From an uncultured Flavobacteriaceae bacterium (GTDB lineage Bacteria > Bacteroidota > Bacteroidia > Flavobacteriales > Flavobacteriaceae): a stretch of DNA of 64,000 nt. Numbering within the stretch: position 1 is the stretch's first letter; each line of letters begins with the position of its first letter. The stretch is from contig CANLQD010000002.1 of the NCBI GenBank assembly GCA_947493175.1, forward strand, positions 868,001-932,000. The letters are read 5' to 3'. Of this stretch, positions 1-10,225 are shown piece after piece. The notes below the pieces were generated by a model. The model worked only from the letters and a program-made list of their open reading frames with translations. It searched no databases and had not been told where the DNA came from. A program made the translations under genes and the position numbers.

Positions 1-474
1 TGCCGCCGGCCATGGGTTTTCATCGATATCGGCTCCTAGCATCCAGAATGCCGGCCAAATTCCTTGGCCATAGGGCAAGCGGATTCGCGCTTCAAAACGA
101 CCGTACCGCTGTTCGAATAAGTCTTTTGTCAATAGCCTTGCCGATGTATAGCCCGAACCTTGAAAACTTTCTTGCCGAGCCGTGATCAATAGGTTTCCGT
201 TTTGTATGGTAACGTTCTCGGGACGATCTGTATAATATTGCAACTCTTGATTTCCCCAACCATCACCATTTGGGCCTCTTCCGATATCGTTGCCCCAAAC
301 GGTTGGGTCGGGAGCACCATCCGTATCAAATTCTTCTGCCAACACAAGATTGGTCAATGTAGTAACAGTCTGTGTATCATCTGTCTCGCAACCGGAAATC
401 ACCAACAACACCGCCAACAGAAATACGTGCAATATTCCCTTTTTTTCTTTATTGTAATCGATTGAATTGTTCAT
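1..474 (-). CDS. GH16 beta-glucanase (laminarinase) lipoprotein, 5' part only
   Basis: The 158 visible codons start at an ATG at 474 and run off the left edge. The protein begins with a lipoprotein signal ending in VISGC, then a short spacer and the start of a GH16 fold. The segments GWGNQELQYYTDR and ARIRLPYGQGIWPAFWMLG are typical of bacterial endo-beta-1,3-glucanases of family GH16. The catalytic ExDxxE box should lie just beyond the edge, so activity cannot be confirmed here. The gene is the third in a minus-strand run after a glycosidase-barrel protein and a carbohydrate-binding lipoprotein, with a 31-base gap to the latter, so it is probably co-transcribed with them. The expected role is a surface-exposed or periplasmic enzyme cutting laminarin or a related beta-1,3-glucan. 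Confidence 0.88.
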   Translation of the reverse strand, partial: MNNSIDYNKEKKGILHVFLLAVLLVISGCETDDTQTVTTLTNLVLAEEFDTDGAPDPTVWGNDIGRGPNGDGWGNQELQYYTDRPENVTIQNGNLLITARQESFQGSGYTSARLLTKDLFEQRYGRFEARIRLPYGQGIWPAFWMLGADIDENPWPAA

Positions 475-505
475 CTTCTTTTTCTTTGTTTTGAAATTCA
501 TTTTC

Positions 506-1918
506 TTATCTATAGAAATAGATGTTATCGACGAAAATATCTGAAATCGTATCATCTGTTATAAAGAATAAGAGTCCTATTTGTGAGCGATCGGTAAGCC
601 CTGCAAAATCGGTAAGTGGTATGTCAAAGCCGACCCATTGATCGGTTGTTAATGCATCTGCATTTAAGGTAACCGCCCCAGACGTTTCATTATTCCCGAC
701 AGCGTTCAACAACTGCAGCCTAATGAAATCACCGGGATCGATAGCTTCGTTAACTTTGATGTCTACATGCAGGGTCGTCATTTCGGTAGCATTGACCGGA
801 GAAACGTCTTCAAAGAATCCGATTCCTACAAAATTCAATTCTGTATAGTTAATGACCCCATCGCCATTCAAATCCAAGGGGGGAGCTCCTCCTTGTGTAT
901 TTTGGCCATCGGGAATAAAAAATCCATTAAAATAATCTACCGCTATATTCGCATATGCATCACTGAATATAGAAATCACATCCCCGGGGTCCCGTGCTGG
1001 TGGTGTTGGGGCAAAATCGAAAGAACGCGAAACACTGAGATTCAGTGAACCGGTGGCTGCGACATTTGCCAAACTTGCAGTTATGGTCGCTTCTCCCCTC
1101 CCTACAACTGACACAATGCCCAATTCATTGGTCCGTGCCACTTCTATATCTGTAGATTCAAACTCAAAATAGGCGGGTTTGGCGATGACGGTGACATTTT
1201 CGCCTGAACCAATATTGAAGGTTTGTGACAGGCCTGTTAATTCTATGGGAATATCTAAGAAGGCCTCTCGTTCCACATCAACTCCATTTAAAATAGCTGG
1301 TCGGGATTGTGCAATTGTACCTAATTTTTCAAATTTGATTTCATCGAACCATACAACGTATCCTCCTTCATCGTCTTCGTCCGCTGCTCCTTCGGCCAGC
1401 CAAAATAATCCTGTCTGGTTATTTAGTTTTGAAGCATCCGGTATCGGAATCACATATTTTTTCCAATTCGTGGTAAGGTTTAAATTCTGAACGGTTACTT
1501 GGAACCTGTTATTTGTACTACCTTCAGTACCGTAACCAATCTCGTTTATGTCGGCTGCCTGGGATGCTTTTGCATAAAATGTAAGAGCATCAAAGCTGGT
1601 AAGGTCCCTATTTACGGTCGTATTGAATGTGGCACCGACAAATCCATTTCCAAAGGAGGGAACATCGAATCGCATGGCAGCGGTTCCCGAAAACACATCC
1701 TCGGTTACTACACTAAATGCCTCTGCATCTGCTCCGTCATCCACAAACGGAAAATAATCCAACCCTGCCGAAAAAGTATCGATGAAGACGTCTCCATTTG
1801 AAGAAAGGGTAGCAAATTGGACCTCATCGGAAAATTCCCTTTCACAACTTGACAAAAAGGCAACACCCAAGCAGAGAAGAAGTATGAATCTTAAGTCACT
1901 GTTATTGTAATTTTTCAT
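506..1918 (-). CDS. Surface glycan-binding lipoprotein with two beta-sandwich modules
   Basis: A 470-residue protein with a lipoprotein signal (LSSC, Cys 25). Residues of about 40-200 form a CBM11/CIA30-like sandwich (SFDALTFYAKAS, WVVWFDEI-type ending YVVWFDEIKFEKL). A bacterial Ig-like (Big_2) domain follows at about 230-300, then a second sandwich at about 310-470 ending DIFVDNIYFYR. The second sandwich contains an EF-hand/dockerin-like loop, DLNGDGVINYTEL, near residue 347. No catalytic motif is visible. It sits 15 bases after the glycosidase-barrel gene and 31 bases before the GH16 gene, the usual place for a surface glycan-binding protein in a laminarin utilisation locus. Its glycan-binding role is inferred from architecture and context; I cannot name the ligand from sequence alone. 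Confidence 0.75.
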   Translation of the reverse strand: MKNYNNSDLRFILLLCLGVAFLSSCEREFSDEVQFATLSSNGDVFIDTFSAGLDYFPFVDDGADAEAFSVVTEDVFSGTAAMRFDVPSFGNGFVGATFNTTVNRDLTSFDALTFYAKASQAADINEIGYGTEGSTNNRFQVTVQNLNLTTNWKKYVIPIPDASKLNNQTGLFWLAEGAADEDDEGGYVVWFDEIKFEKLGTIAQSRPAILNGVDVEREAFLDIPIELTGLSQTFNIGSGENVTVIAKPAYFEFESTDIEVARTNELGIVSVVGRGEATITASLANVAATGSLNLSVSRSFDFAPTPPARDPGDVISIFSDAYANIAVDYFNGFFIPDGQNTQGGAPPLDLNGDGVINYTELNFVGIGFFEDVSPVNATEMTTLHVDIKVNEAIDPGDFIRLQLLNAVGNNETSGAVTLNADALTTDQWVGFDIPLTDFAGLTDRSQIGLLFFITDDTISDIFVDNIYFYR

Positions 1919-1933
1919 TTTTTCAGTCTTTTG

Positions 1934-4900
1934 TTATTGCCCAATATTAATGTGTACATACGTCATGATCTCCCACTCGCTACCATTCCCGAATCCGACC
2001 GGGCTAATGATAGGTTCATTTGAAAGCGGAAGAGCTTCGTTCGGTGCGTATCGAGGCGAAAACTCATTCAATGAGCGCCAAGTGCCGCGTATCCCAATCT
2101 GTGTGCTGGGTAAAATAAACCAGTCAGGTTTGCCAAGCGTGGTAGAAACATCCAACATTAATTGTAAAGGAAAGGTAAGGTTGAAATCACGGTGGTAATC
2201 GAAAGGCCCCCAATCGTTCACCCTAACGTGCGTTTGCAGTCTCATTTTCTTGTAAATGGCCCTGATATCCCCTCCAAAACGCTTTATCAACCGATCACTA
2301 TCCCCGTTGCCCTGTCCGTTGCCATAGTAGAAGTTTCCGATAAGCCCTAAGTCGGGCCCCAGTTTAGATACCATTCTGGAATGGATTTCCCATAAGTCTT
2401 CGGCGGGTGCCGAACCAGGAAAAGAAAAAATAGTACGATTTGCTAAAAATCCGATATGTGCATCCATGGTTGTCGGAAGATGACGGTACACAAAGCCCAG
2501 GTTCATGGCGAACGGTGCATCTTCTGAGCGGTCATTGTCCCATTCGTACATCCAAGTACCAGGTGTTGGATCAAAGGTTAGCAATATCTCACCTGCCGTG
2601 GTCTCACGGTTCCAACGTACGGAAAAGGGATCGTCAATAATATTCCTTAAACGACCGGGGGCAGGCACATCATTAGGCATCGCGTCTACGATGGGCTTTT
2701 GCCATAAGAAATTTGGTGCGATTTGAAAATTTCCTGCAGCGAACGTAAATCCTGACAATACATTTACTTGATTGCCGCTTCCCGTATCACGTAATTTCCA
2801 ACCGGTAAAGGTTAATGTTTGGTCAGCACCGCCATTGGCAATCAATCCCATGGCCGCTGCTTGTCCGTACCAATTGAATTTTCCGCCTTCGTAGGTAAGC
2901 TTCACTTTACCGCCCCAGTTATCACTTGATTGAATCCTATCCTCAAAAACAGTGTAGTTTCCGGGCGTACCCCTTACATCTTGAAATGCTGTACCGTTCA
3001 ATGGGCTTCCGGCCCAAATTCCTCCTAGCATCACCCCAAATTTGCCAAACTCCCTTTCTATTGCCAAGGTGGCTCTTTCTGTTGGCCATGGTGGAACCAC
3101 TCCACTTCGTAATTGATTGATGTCAAGTACCCGACGTCCGTTTTCATCAAAAGTAATGTCGGTCTCAAAATCCCTGTGGTAAATACCGGTGACATCAAAT
3201 TTTCCGATATGTTTCTTGTACTTAAAAAGCATAGTAGGGTTCGCTCCCCACCATAATTGAGGCCCCACGGCAGCTTTTAAACCTTTTAACACCCCTTTAC
3301 CATCGATCTCTGCGCCTAATATTTCTCCATTATAGATATCCAAGTTTGGACCATAGTTGGCTTCTGGATATAAACCGAAGAAGTCGCCTTCGTATCCCCA
3401 ATGGTAATGACCTGTTCGGTAGAACCCTCTTAAATCAAATTCTTTTGCGTTCCACTCGAACTCAGCCTGATACACCCGTACCCTATTCACATCTTGAACT
3501 AGTACATTTCCTTGATCGGTGTTCACTTCTATTGGGCGAGAGTTATTCTCATAAAAAATCTCATTGATCGGGTTTTGTGCTACATTCCCCACCACATTTA
3601 AATTCACCTCTGCCCGCATATTTGGAGCAGGATTGCCCTCTACCCCGACAAAATAGGATTGCATATGATCAAATCCCAATTGATTTGGAAACGTATTGGG
3701 GTCGTCGGGATCGGCGTTGTCCGGAGTTGTTATCAAACTCCCCCCCGTACTGTAGGTTGCGAGCTTTGCTTGAAGGTTGCTAATACGAAGTAACTTGCTT
3801 TGTTCCCCGTTTAAAGCGGCTTTGTCCCCGCGAGCTCTTAGGACGGCGTCCATCAACTCTATATTGTTAAAATGATTTGCTATAAAATCCAGGTCTACGC
3901 CTTCATCATATGGGTTTAGCTGGTGTGCTTCTTTCAGCGCATAGTAGGCCGCGCGCGGGTATAAGTCGTACAGACCTCGGGGATTGGTAGCCCCTTTGGC
4001 AGTAATCCCAAACCACTCCTCATTCATGTTGTTCGCCCCTTCTTTGGCAAGATCGCGTGCGTACCCACCGTTCGACCATGATGCATTGTTATCATGTACA
4101 TCAGCATTTTTTCTGTCGTCAAAACCAAATTTCCACCAACCATCACTGAATTGAAATGTAAAGCCGCCTATGGAATTATTTGCCTTGCCCAAACCAGATG
4201 CATTTTCATATATTTCTTTCCAATTCCCGACCATATAGTACGCCTGTGAAAACTGATCTTCCTTGTTTTCGATCGCGTTAAAGGCATCGGCACCAAACTC
4301 GGTGAACATTACCGGCATGTTCAGCTTTTCTTTTACTACTTGGAACATATCGCCGAAAGAAAGTCCCCGATAGGTATTGGTACCATAGATGTCGACGTCT
4401 TTACATTCATCGGCAATGATGTCTATGAACAAAACGTCCCCATTACAAATGGCCACCGGATGCGATTTGTCGACAGCTTTCATTCTTTTTGCGGCCTCGT
4501 TCATTAGCTTATACATTGGACGACCCCGTTTTTCGCCAATAAATTTCTTTTCTTCCTCATCATCCGGAAAGTCTTCCGTTTCAGCTCCTGCCCAGAAAAG
4601 ACCATAGTTGTTTTCATTCCCTAACAAATACAGTAAAAGACCTGGCGTATTTTGGTAATCCTTTACCAATTGGTCCATCTCGTTTAAAAGGAATTCCTGG
4701 GTTTTTGGGTCCGAATAGTCCGTAATCTCTACCCAAACGCCATCCAAGGTTAATCCGTACCTCCCAAAAGAATGATTCAACATGGTATAAATACCGTAAT
4801 TCTCATAGATGTATTTGATCCACCGGGCCGGGACTCCGGTATACTGACGAATGACATTGACATTCATGTTCTTTAGAAGGGACATTTCAGTATCAAGACC

Positions 4901-5128
4901 GGCCTTGATAATATCATCTGACTTTTTCCAAAATTCTGCGTTCACCGTATTGGTCCCTATAGGAATGTAATCCCAGTTCATACCATTGATCATAAATTTT
5001 TCGCCATCTACGATCAATGTTGCTCCGTTTTCATCGTTTACAACCGTTACCTGGCTCGTCTGGGCCAAACTTATTGTTGTAATCAAGAGAAGTGTTAGTT
5101 TGAGTAGTTTTTTCTGAAGTGAATTCAT
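1934..5128 (-). CDS. Clan-A glycosidase fused to a probable outer-membrane beta-barrel
   Basis: A 1064-residue protein with a Sec signal peptide (cleavage near LAQTS, residue 23). Residues of about 30-400 form a TIM barrel of GH2/GH5 type. LLGNENNYGLF supplies a likely acid/base Glu172 in an N-E-N motif, and VMFTEFGADAF a likely nucleophile Glu277. After a linker with a coiled helical stretch (about 410-460), residues 500-1064 lack glycosidase motifs. Instead they are a long series of amphipathic, aromatic-rich strands ending in YVHINIGQ, as in porin-like outer-membrane barrels. It heads a minus-strand operon with the binding lipoprotein and GH16 gene. The substrate is probably a beta-glucan (context). 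The barrel assignment rests on pattern only; a long beta-rich ancillary region is the alternative. Confidence 0.7.
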   Translation of the reverse strand: MNSLQKKLLKLTLLLITTISLAQTSQVTVVNDENGATLIVDGEKFMINGMNWDYIPIGTNTVNAEFWKKSDDIIKAGLDTEMSLLKNMNVNVIRQYTGVPARWIKYIYENYGIYTMLNHSFGRYGLTLDGVWVEITDYSDPKTQEFLLNEMDQLVKDYQNTPGLLLYLLGNENNYGLFWAGAETEDFPDDEEEKKFIGEKRGRPMYKLMNEAAKRMKAVDKSHPVAICNGDVLFIDIIADECKDVDIYGTNTYRGLSFGDMFQVVKEKLNMPVMFTEFGADAFNAIENKEDQFSQAYYMVGNWKEIYENASGLGKANNSIGGFTFQFSDGWWKFGFDDRKNADVHDNNASWSNGGYARDLAKEGANNMNEEWFGITAKGATNPRGLYDLYPRAAYYALKEAHQLNPYDEGVDLDFIANHFNNIELMDAVLRARGDKAALNGEQSKLLRISNLQAKLATYSTGGSLITTPDNADPDDPNTFPNQLGFDHMQSYFVGVEGNPAPNMRAEVNLNVVGNVAQNPINEIFYENNSRPIEVNTDQGNVLVQDVNRVRVYQAEFEWNAKEFDLRGFYRTGHYHWGYEGDFFGLYPEANYGPNLDIYNGEILGAEIDGKGVLKGLKAAVGPQLWWGANPTMLFKYKKHIGKFDVTGIYHRDFETDITFDENGRRVLDINQLRSGVVPPWPTERATLAIEREFGKFGVMLGGIWAGSPLNGTAFQDVRGTPGNYTVFEDRIQSSDNWGGKVKLTYEGGKFNWYGQAAAMGLIANGGADQTLTFTGWKLRDTGSGNQVNVLSGFTFAAGNFQIAPNFLWQKPIVDAMPNDVPAPGRLRNIIDDPFSVRWNRETTAGEILLTFDPTPGTWMYEWDNDRSEDAPFAMNLGFVYRHLPTTMDAHIGFLANRTIFSFPGSAPAEDLWEIHSRMVSKLGPDLGLIGNFYYGNGQGNGDSDRLIKRFGGDIRAIYKKMRLQTHVRVNDWGPFDYHRDFNLTFPLQLMLDVSTTLGKPDWFILPSTQIGIRGTWRSLNEFSPRYAPNEALPLSNEPIISPVGFGNGSEWEIMTYVHINIGQ

Positions 5129-5398
5129 ATAGCATTTTTTGATTGGCTAAACTTATGTTCAAAAATTGCGAATGCCATAAAATTGACCCCTACAATAAAT
5201 ATACACTGCAAAAAAAGAACGTGATTTGTGAGAATTTCACAGAAACAATCCGTTCAATTGACCGTTGTGCCTACTATTATAAAGAATTGTTAAAAAAAGT
5301 ATGGTCGTTGCGCCCAAAGTCAAGAAAACGAATTTGTATAGGTAATGTTAAGGTGCAAAGTGGAAATGTTGTGGTTAAAAAACGAAATGTTGAGTTAC

Positions 5399-8191
5399 TT
5401 ATAACCCCAATATGTAGTTCACGAGATTATCCTCACGTTTTAAATCTAGTTTTTTACGCAATCGATAGCGTTTTATCTCCACACTTCTTGGAGAAATATG
5501 TAGTAGTTGTGCTATTTCTTTGGATGATAAGTTAAGACGTAGGTACGCGCATAATTTGAGATCGTTGGGAGATAGTTTTGGGTGTAGTTTCTTTACCTTT
5601 TTTAAAAACCCGCTATCTGCATTGTTGAATGCCTCCTGAAAGAGTTCCCAATCGTCATTTTGCCGCAGACTTTTATCGATAATTTTAATTACCGGTTTTA
5701 CCACTTCCTTATCCCCTATGGTATCGAGTTCTTCTTTTATGGTAGTCAGTAATTCGTTTTTCTTGATGATACTCATCGTCGAAGCCGCCAGCTCCTTGCT
5801 TTTGTTTTTATTTTCCAATTCCAATTGTTCATTCTTGATCCTAATGATCTCCCGTTCGTTTTGAACTTGGGCGAGTTGCAGTTCCTGTTTATTCTTGTCA
5901 ATGAGTTTTTGGCGTTGTTTTTTATAGTACTGTCTGTATACGTTATGCATGAAGACGGAAAACAATAGCACACCCAATAGGTAAATAACAATCATCATAT
6001 TGGATATATACCAAGGTTTGGCAATCTTAAAAGGGTATGAGGCAGTATTATCGGAAACGGTATTCCCAATTTTGGCCCTTACCTCGAAAGTATATGTACC
6101 AAAAGGAATGTTTTCATAAAACACTTCGGAGTTCTCGGACCAATCGCTCCAAGCATCATACATTCCCTTGAGCCTATATTGATATCGGGTCGTTAGATAC
6201 CGGTTATATTCCGGGGCATAAAAAGAAAAATGAAAATCATTTTCTTTACTGTCAAAATCACCTCGTACCTTCTTATCCTGTAAAGCGCCTTCTGTGTTGT
6301 TGCCCCCATTGCGAATACTACCAAGGGTCACCTGAAAATCCTTGGCTTCTATCTCGTTGATATTGAAGGTGAGATATCCCGAGGTTTTACCGAGTAAGTA
6401 CGTACCATTGTCATCGAGTCTAGTGACATTCTCATATCCAAGAATGCCGTCTCTTACTTCTTTCGTCAAGGGAATACTTTTGACTCTCGAAGTGTTTGTC
6501 AACCCGACCGGAGTCAAAAAACTAATGTTCGATTTATTAAAGATCCAGAGTTTACCGTCTTCCACATCAACGATCAGTTTGCCCGATTCATATTCCTCCT
6601 CTGCATAGACACCACTTAAAATACTGTCTTTTAGGAAGCTCCCATTTTCCTTATCATACTTAAGGATGCCTTCTTTATAGGCGTACAGTATGTCTCCGTT
6701 GTATTTGGCAATACCGGAGTTGGAACCTTTGATCAACGTATCGATGGTCACATTTTTCACCTCAAAGAACGCCTCATCGACAGTTAACTTAAAAACCCCA
6801 TTATACTCATGGCTTACAAAGATCTGGTTGTCCAAAGTTTTAAAATACCTAGATGAGTTGTTAAAGCCTTTTATCTTATTCTTAAGTCTCCAGGAGTCGT
6901 TCGCCCTTTCTAAAACATATAAGCCGTCATAATTACCCTGAAGGAGCATGTTGGGTTTACCAGCCAGCTCCGCAATGTTCCATGTTCCCTGGATATCCGA
7001 TATTTTGGTAGCCCGATTGTCGGTTATTTTAAATGTCCCGGAATGATGTCCGCATAGCAAGGACTTATCGATTTCCTTTAAATACCACACTTGGCCCTGA
7101 GTACCCTGTATAAAACGAAAGCCATCTGAACTATTCAATTCTTGGTAAAACAATCCTTGATTTGTGCCGAGATATAAATTTCCCTCAAATATGGCAGATG
7201 CATAGACACTTCCTAGAATACCTTTGGTATCATTGAAAACTTTATAAGGCGCATCTATATTCATATAGCTTATACCATGATCCAGACCTAACCAAATGTT
7301 ATTATCGGCATCTTCGAATAGTGCTAATACCGTGTTGTTCGAAAGTCCCTTATCTTGATCGATCTCATAGCGTAGTTCCCCGGTTTCGCTTAAGTACAAT
7401 AGGCCGTTCGATATAGAACCAAGCACAAAACTGTTGTCTTTTAACTGCAAACCGGTATACAAACTTAGATTTGATAAGAATTCGTTCGGAAACGCTTCGG
7501 ATTTAACCAATGACCCATCTTCCAACCTATAGAAACCATTATTCTTAGTAAGGATCAACGGGGCTTTTTCGCTTCCAAAAATCTGGATGACTTCATCATT
7601 CTTAACGATATCATCCCCAAATACCAAAAAATCCTTGCCCGATTCGATTTTAAATATCCCTTGCCCCATTCTTTGAAAGTAGATGTCATCATCTACCTTG
7701 AACATTTTGGTGATTTTTCGGTCAGAATCGATGGTCGTTACCCCACCGGTATCGACACTGTAGATATAAATGCGTTTTAGGGATTGAAAAACAACGTAAT
7801 CGTCAACATTGATAATGGTCCAAAACTCTTCATCCTCAATGAGGTCTATTCCTATGTTCTTGGAGAGTGAGGTATATTCCAGAATTCCCAGCGTAGTTTT
7901 TTTCCAATAACCAAACTCCATAAAGCAGCCTGTATAGATTCGGTCGTCTACCACTTTCACAGAACGCATGATAGTTTCGTTGGGAGAGGGGTACAATTTC
8001 CAACTGGCACCGTTGAATTCCAACAAACCCTTACTATTGGCTACATACATCAGTTTTTCCGAAGACTGGGAAATGGCCCAATTCTGGTTTTCACCATGAT
8101 ACTCTTTGGGATAAAAGTTTTGAATGGGTGGAAGTTCTTGGGCGGTTAGTCCAAAACTCCCTATCAGGAAAAGGAAATACAGATATTTCAA
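5399..8191 (-). CDS. Membrane Y_Y_Y/LuxR-type PUL regulator
   Basis: A 930-residue protein with a signal peptide (LTAQELPP). Residues of about 25-620 are two-component-regulator-propeller blades, including IWLGLDHGISYMN and LYLGTNQGLFYQ. A Y_Y_Y (triple-tyrosine) sandwich follows at about 650-720 (YQYRLKGMYDAWSDWS). One membrane helix lies near 735-755, then a coiled coil (about 760-830) and a C-terminal LuxR-type helix-turn-helix (LSSKEIAQLLHISPRSVEIK). There is no histidine kinase or receiver domain, so this is a single-chain sensor that would bind an oligosaccharide in the periplasm and DNA in the cytoplasm. It lies 270 bases upstream of the glycosidase-barrel operon on the same strand and is its likely regulator. 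The family is common in Flavobacteriia polysaccharide loci. Confidence 0.85.
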   Translation of the reverse strand: MKYLYFLFLIGSFGLTAQELPPIQNFYPKEYHGENQNWAISQSSEKLMYVANSKGLLEFNGASWKLYPSPNETIMRSVKVVDDRIYTGCFMEFGYWKKTTLGILEYTSLSKNIGIDLIEDEEFWTIINVDDYVVFQSLKRIYIYSVDTGGVTTIDSDRKITKMFKVDDDIYFQRMGQGIFKIESGKDFLVFGDDIVKNDEVIQIFGSEKAPLILTKNNGFYRLEDGSLVKSEAFPNEFLSNLSLYTGLQLKDNSFVLGSISNGLLYLSETGELRYEIDQDKGLSNNTVLALFEDADNNIWLGLDHGISYMNIDAPYKVFNDTKGILGSVYASAIFEGNLYLGTNQGLFYQELNSSDGFRFIQGTQGQVWYLKEIDKSLLCGHHSGTFKITDNRATKISDIQGTWNIAELAGKPNMLLQGNYDGLYVLERANDSWRLKNKIKGFNNSSRYFKTLDNQIFVSHEYNGVFKLTVDEAFFEVKNVTIDTLIKGSNSGIAKYNGDILYAYKEGILKYDKENGSFLKDSILSGVYAEEEYESGKLIVDVEDGKLWIFNKSNISFLTPVGLTNTSRVKSIPLTKEVRDGILGYENVTRLDDNGTYLLGKTSGYLTFNINEIEAKDFQVTLGSIRNGGNNTEGALQDKKVRGDFDSKENDFHFSFYAPEYNRYLTTRYQYRLKGMYDAWSDWSENSEVFYENIPFGTYTFEVRAKIGNTVSDNTASYPFKIAKPWYISNMMIVIYLLGVLLFSVFMHNVYRQYYKKQRQKLIDKNKQELQLAQVQNEREIIRIKNEQLELENKNKSKELAASTMSIIKKNELLTTIKEELDTIGDKEVVKPVIKIIDKSLRQNDDWELFQEAFNNADSGFLKKVKKLHPKLSPNDLKLCAYLRLNLSSKEIAQLLHISPRSVEIKRYRLRKKLDLKREDNLVNYILGL

Positions 8192-8746
8192 ATTGAGCTA
8201 GTTTGGTCTTTCCTTGAAAAAGATACAGCGTTTTTTTCAAGAAAGCTAATAGTGTCCACTTGAACTGGAAAGTAACATACATCATCACCTCCATATGGGA
8301 CAATACGCCATCGATTGGATGCGCCTTCTTTATAATTGTTTCCGTTAAATTCAACTCGAACCGCTTAATGAACACATGGTTCTCCATAACATCTGTGATA
8401 CACTCGTTTGGATTCTCCATTGTTTCACTTGCGTCAAAAACAAGGGTACTTCGAAGACAGAGCACAGGATACCAATACTCAACTTCATCGGATGAATTTG
8501 GTTTTAGATTTACATACGAGTAGTGTTCTATCAAACGTCTGTTATTACAAGTAGAGAATACCTGTGCCATCAAACAGCAAAATAGGCCACCAAAAAGCAT
8601 TTGTCGAAAAATTAATTTTGAAAGAAGGGTATGAAGGAGGAAAACAAATACCAACTGTCATAGTTCACATTAGAAAAATCTACAGGAATCGATTTTCTAT
8701 TGAAAAATGAATGGACGCTCTATGGGCTAAGGTATAGGAATCGTTT
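8192..8746. other. Intergenic stretch without a convincing gene
   Basis: This 555-base stretch separates the Y_Y_Y regulator from the AraC gene. A minus-strand reading frame starting at 8654 with a hydrophobic N-terminus covers most of it, but it overlaps the regulator's first 100 bases out of frame and shows no family signature. I treat it as unproven. Promoter signals for the regulator should lie near 8192-8300. Confidence 0.4.
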
Positions 8747-9661
8747 CTAAGCTCGAAAATAAGAAGGTGCGCAGCCGTGGGCTTTTTTAAAAACCTTGCT
8801 GAACACGGCAAGATTACTAAAACCGAACAGGTCCGATACTTCGCTTACTGAATACTGTCCTTTTTGAAGTAATTCTTTCGCCTTTGCTATTTTGACCCTA
8901 TTGACATATTGATATGGGGTGCTTCCGTAAATTGTCCTAAAAGATTCATAAAGATGATATTTTGACAGCGAAGATTCCAAAGACAGTTCGCGTAGCGATA
9001 TTGGCGTCGTAATATTATCATGTATATACTCGTAAGCAATCAATAGTCTTCTAAAGGTTTCTATTTGGGTAGACTTTTTTTTCGCTTTGATTTTACCGGC
9101 CAAAGAGTAGGCTTTTACCTGGTCTTGGGTGGCCATTTGTAATACCTCCATAGCTAATTCCTCAGGACAAAAAAGCTCAAATTCCAATTGCTTACTAGAT
9201 CGGTAAATTCTTTCCAATAGCCGACCAGATGAATAATAACTGGCATTTAAAGGGTTTTCAATAAAAAAGGAATTGGTTTCAACCTGCCCAAACGGCATAT
9301 CTAACAACTGTTCTTTCGTAGCAATATTGAAATAGTCGAATTGCCTTTTAAACTCGGCTGAAATCACAAGACTCAATACGTCGATATACTCTTTTTTGTA
9401 ATTGATATATTCCCAACCATTGCTAGGATTGGTAACAATGAATTTATTGTGGCTTATTTTTACCCTTTTATTCTTCCAATGTAATTCCCCAATTCCCCGT
9501 TTAAAGAAAATAAAAGTCAAATTGTTGTCATCGAATCTGTAATTTTCAAGGGGTGCGCAAAAGCGCATCATATAGTTTCTATTCCTATCAAAATTGGGGG
9601 CCGTTGCGAATTCCCGTTTTGAAAAGTGATCATAATATTTGTCTTTGTACTTCAATGACAT
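8747..9661 (-). CDS. AraC-family transcriptional regulator
   Basis: The 304-residue product has an N-terminal effector region with no confident match and a C-terminal AraC/XylS double helix-turn-helix. The latter spans about residues 205-304 (SLRELSLESSLSKYHLYESF, then VSEVSDLFGFSNLAVFSKVFKKAHGCAPSYFR). I chose the ATG at 9661 because AGAAGGGA precedes it at a normal distance. An upstream in-frame ATG at 9733 would add 24 residues without domain support. It is monocistronic, on the same strand as the lipoprotein upstream of it, and close to the laminarin locus. Its target genes cannot be read from the sequence. Confidence 0.85.
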   Translation of the reverse strand: MSLKYKDKYYDHFSKREFATAPNFDRNRNYMMRFCAPLENYRFDDNNLTFIFFKRGIGELHWKNKRVKISHNKFIVTNPSNGWEYINYKKEYIDVLSLVISAEFKRQFDYFNIATKEQLLDMPFGQVETNSFFIENPLNASYYSSGRLLERIYRSSKQLEFELFCPEELAMEVLQMATQDQVKAYSLAGKIKAKKKSTQIETFRRLLIAYEYIHDNITTPISLRELSLESSLSKYHLYESFRTIYGSTPYQYVNRVKIAKAKELLQKGQYSVSEVSDLFGFSNLAVFSKVFKKAHGCAPSYFRA

Positions 9662-10225
9662 ATTTCCCTTCTCTTTGCAGATTGGTATGCCGTAACGAAA
9701 AAAGTTACGCCGTTTAACATAATTATAACTCAATATTAACTTTATAAACTCAGCCTATTGTTGAGACCCGAATACCGAACAGTTGCCTTTGAACCATATC
9801 TTTAGGACATAAAAAATCGCTTTTTTTAGACATATTCAATAGTGAAGGGCAATCAACTAAAAATAGTTTCGTGTTTTCCATCGCAAGCACAGTGGTCAAT
9901 CCGGTTCTAGCGGCTAACCCAATACGCTAATTTTTCAAGGAAGCCAACGAAGCTATCCATTCGAGGGCAAGCCCATTCACGGCAAGCGGAATCCATCTTC
10001 GAAATAAACATAGCTCCGGATCACTTTTGACCATAATTTTCTATCGCGACCTTTTCCATTGAACAAGAAAACATTGAAAAGAAGGTGAATTACATGATTT
10101 TTTGAATATGCGGTCATTAGGGCTTTTATACCAAGCTTTTCATGTTGTACAGAGTATATGTACGTAAGGACTGCGTTGTTGTTACGAGTTACGGAAGGAG
10201 GAAAAAATATTGTCGGATAAAACGC
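9662..10225. other. Gene-free stretch
   Basis: About 560 bases hold no reading frame with family features on either strand. Both strands are broken by frequent stops. It may be decayed coding sequence, but I cannot identify what it was. The promoter of the AraC gene should lie just right of 9733. Confidence 0.4.

Noticed and set aside
5143-5535. A 130-codon plus-strand frame in the operon promoter region
   Set aside because: It runs into the regulator's DNA-binding end on the opposite strand, and its composition is unlike a protein.
8091-8654. A 187-codon minus-strand frame with a hydrophobic N-terminus
   Set aside because: It overlaps the first 100 bases of the well-supported Y_Y_Y regulator out of frame and shows no domain pattern.
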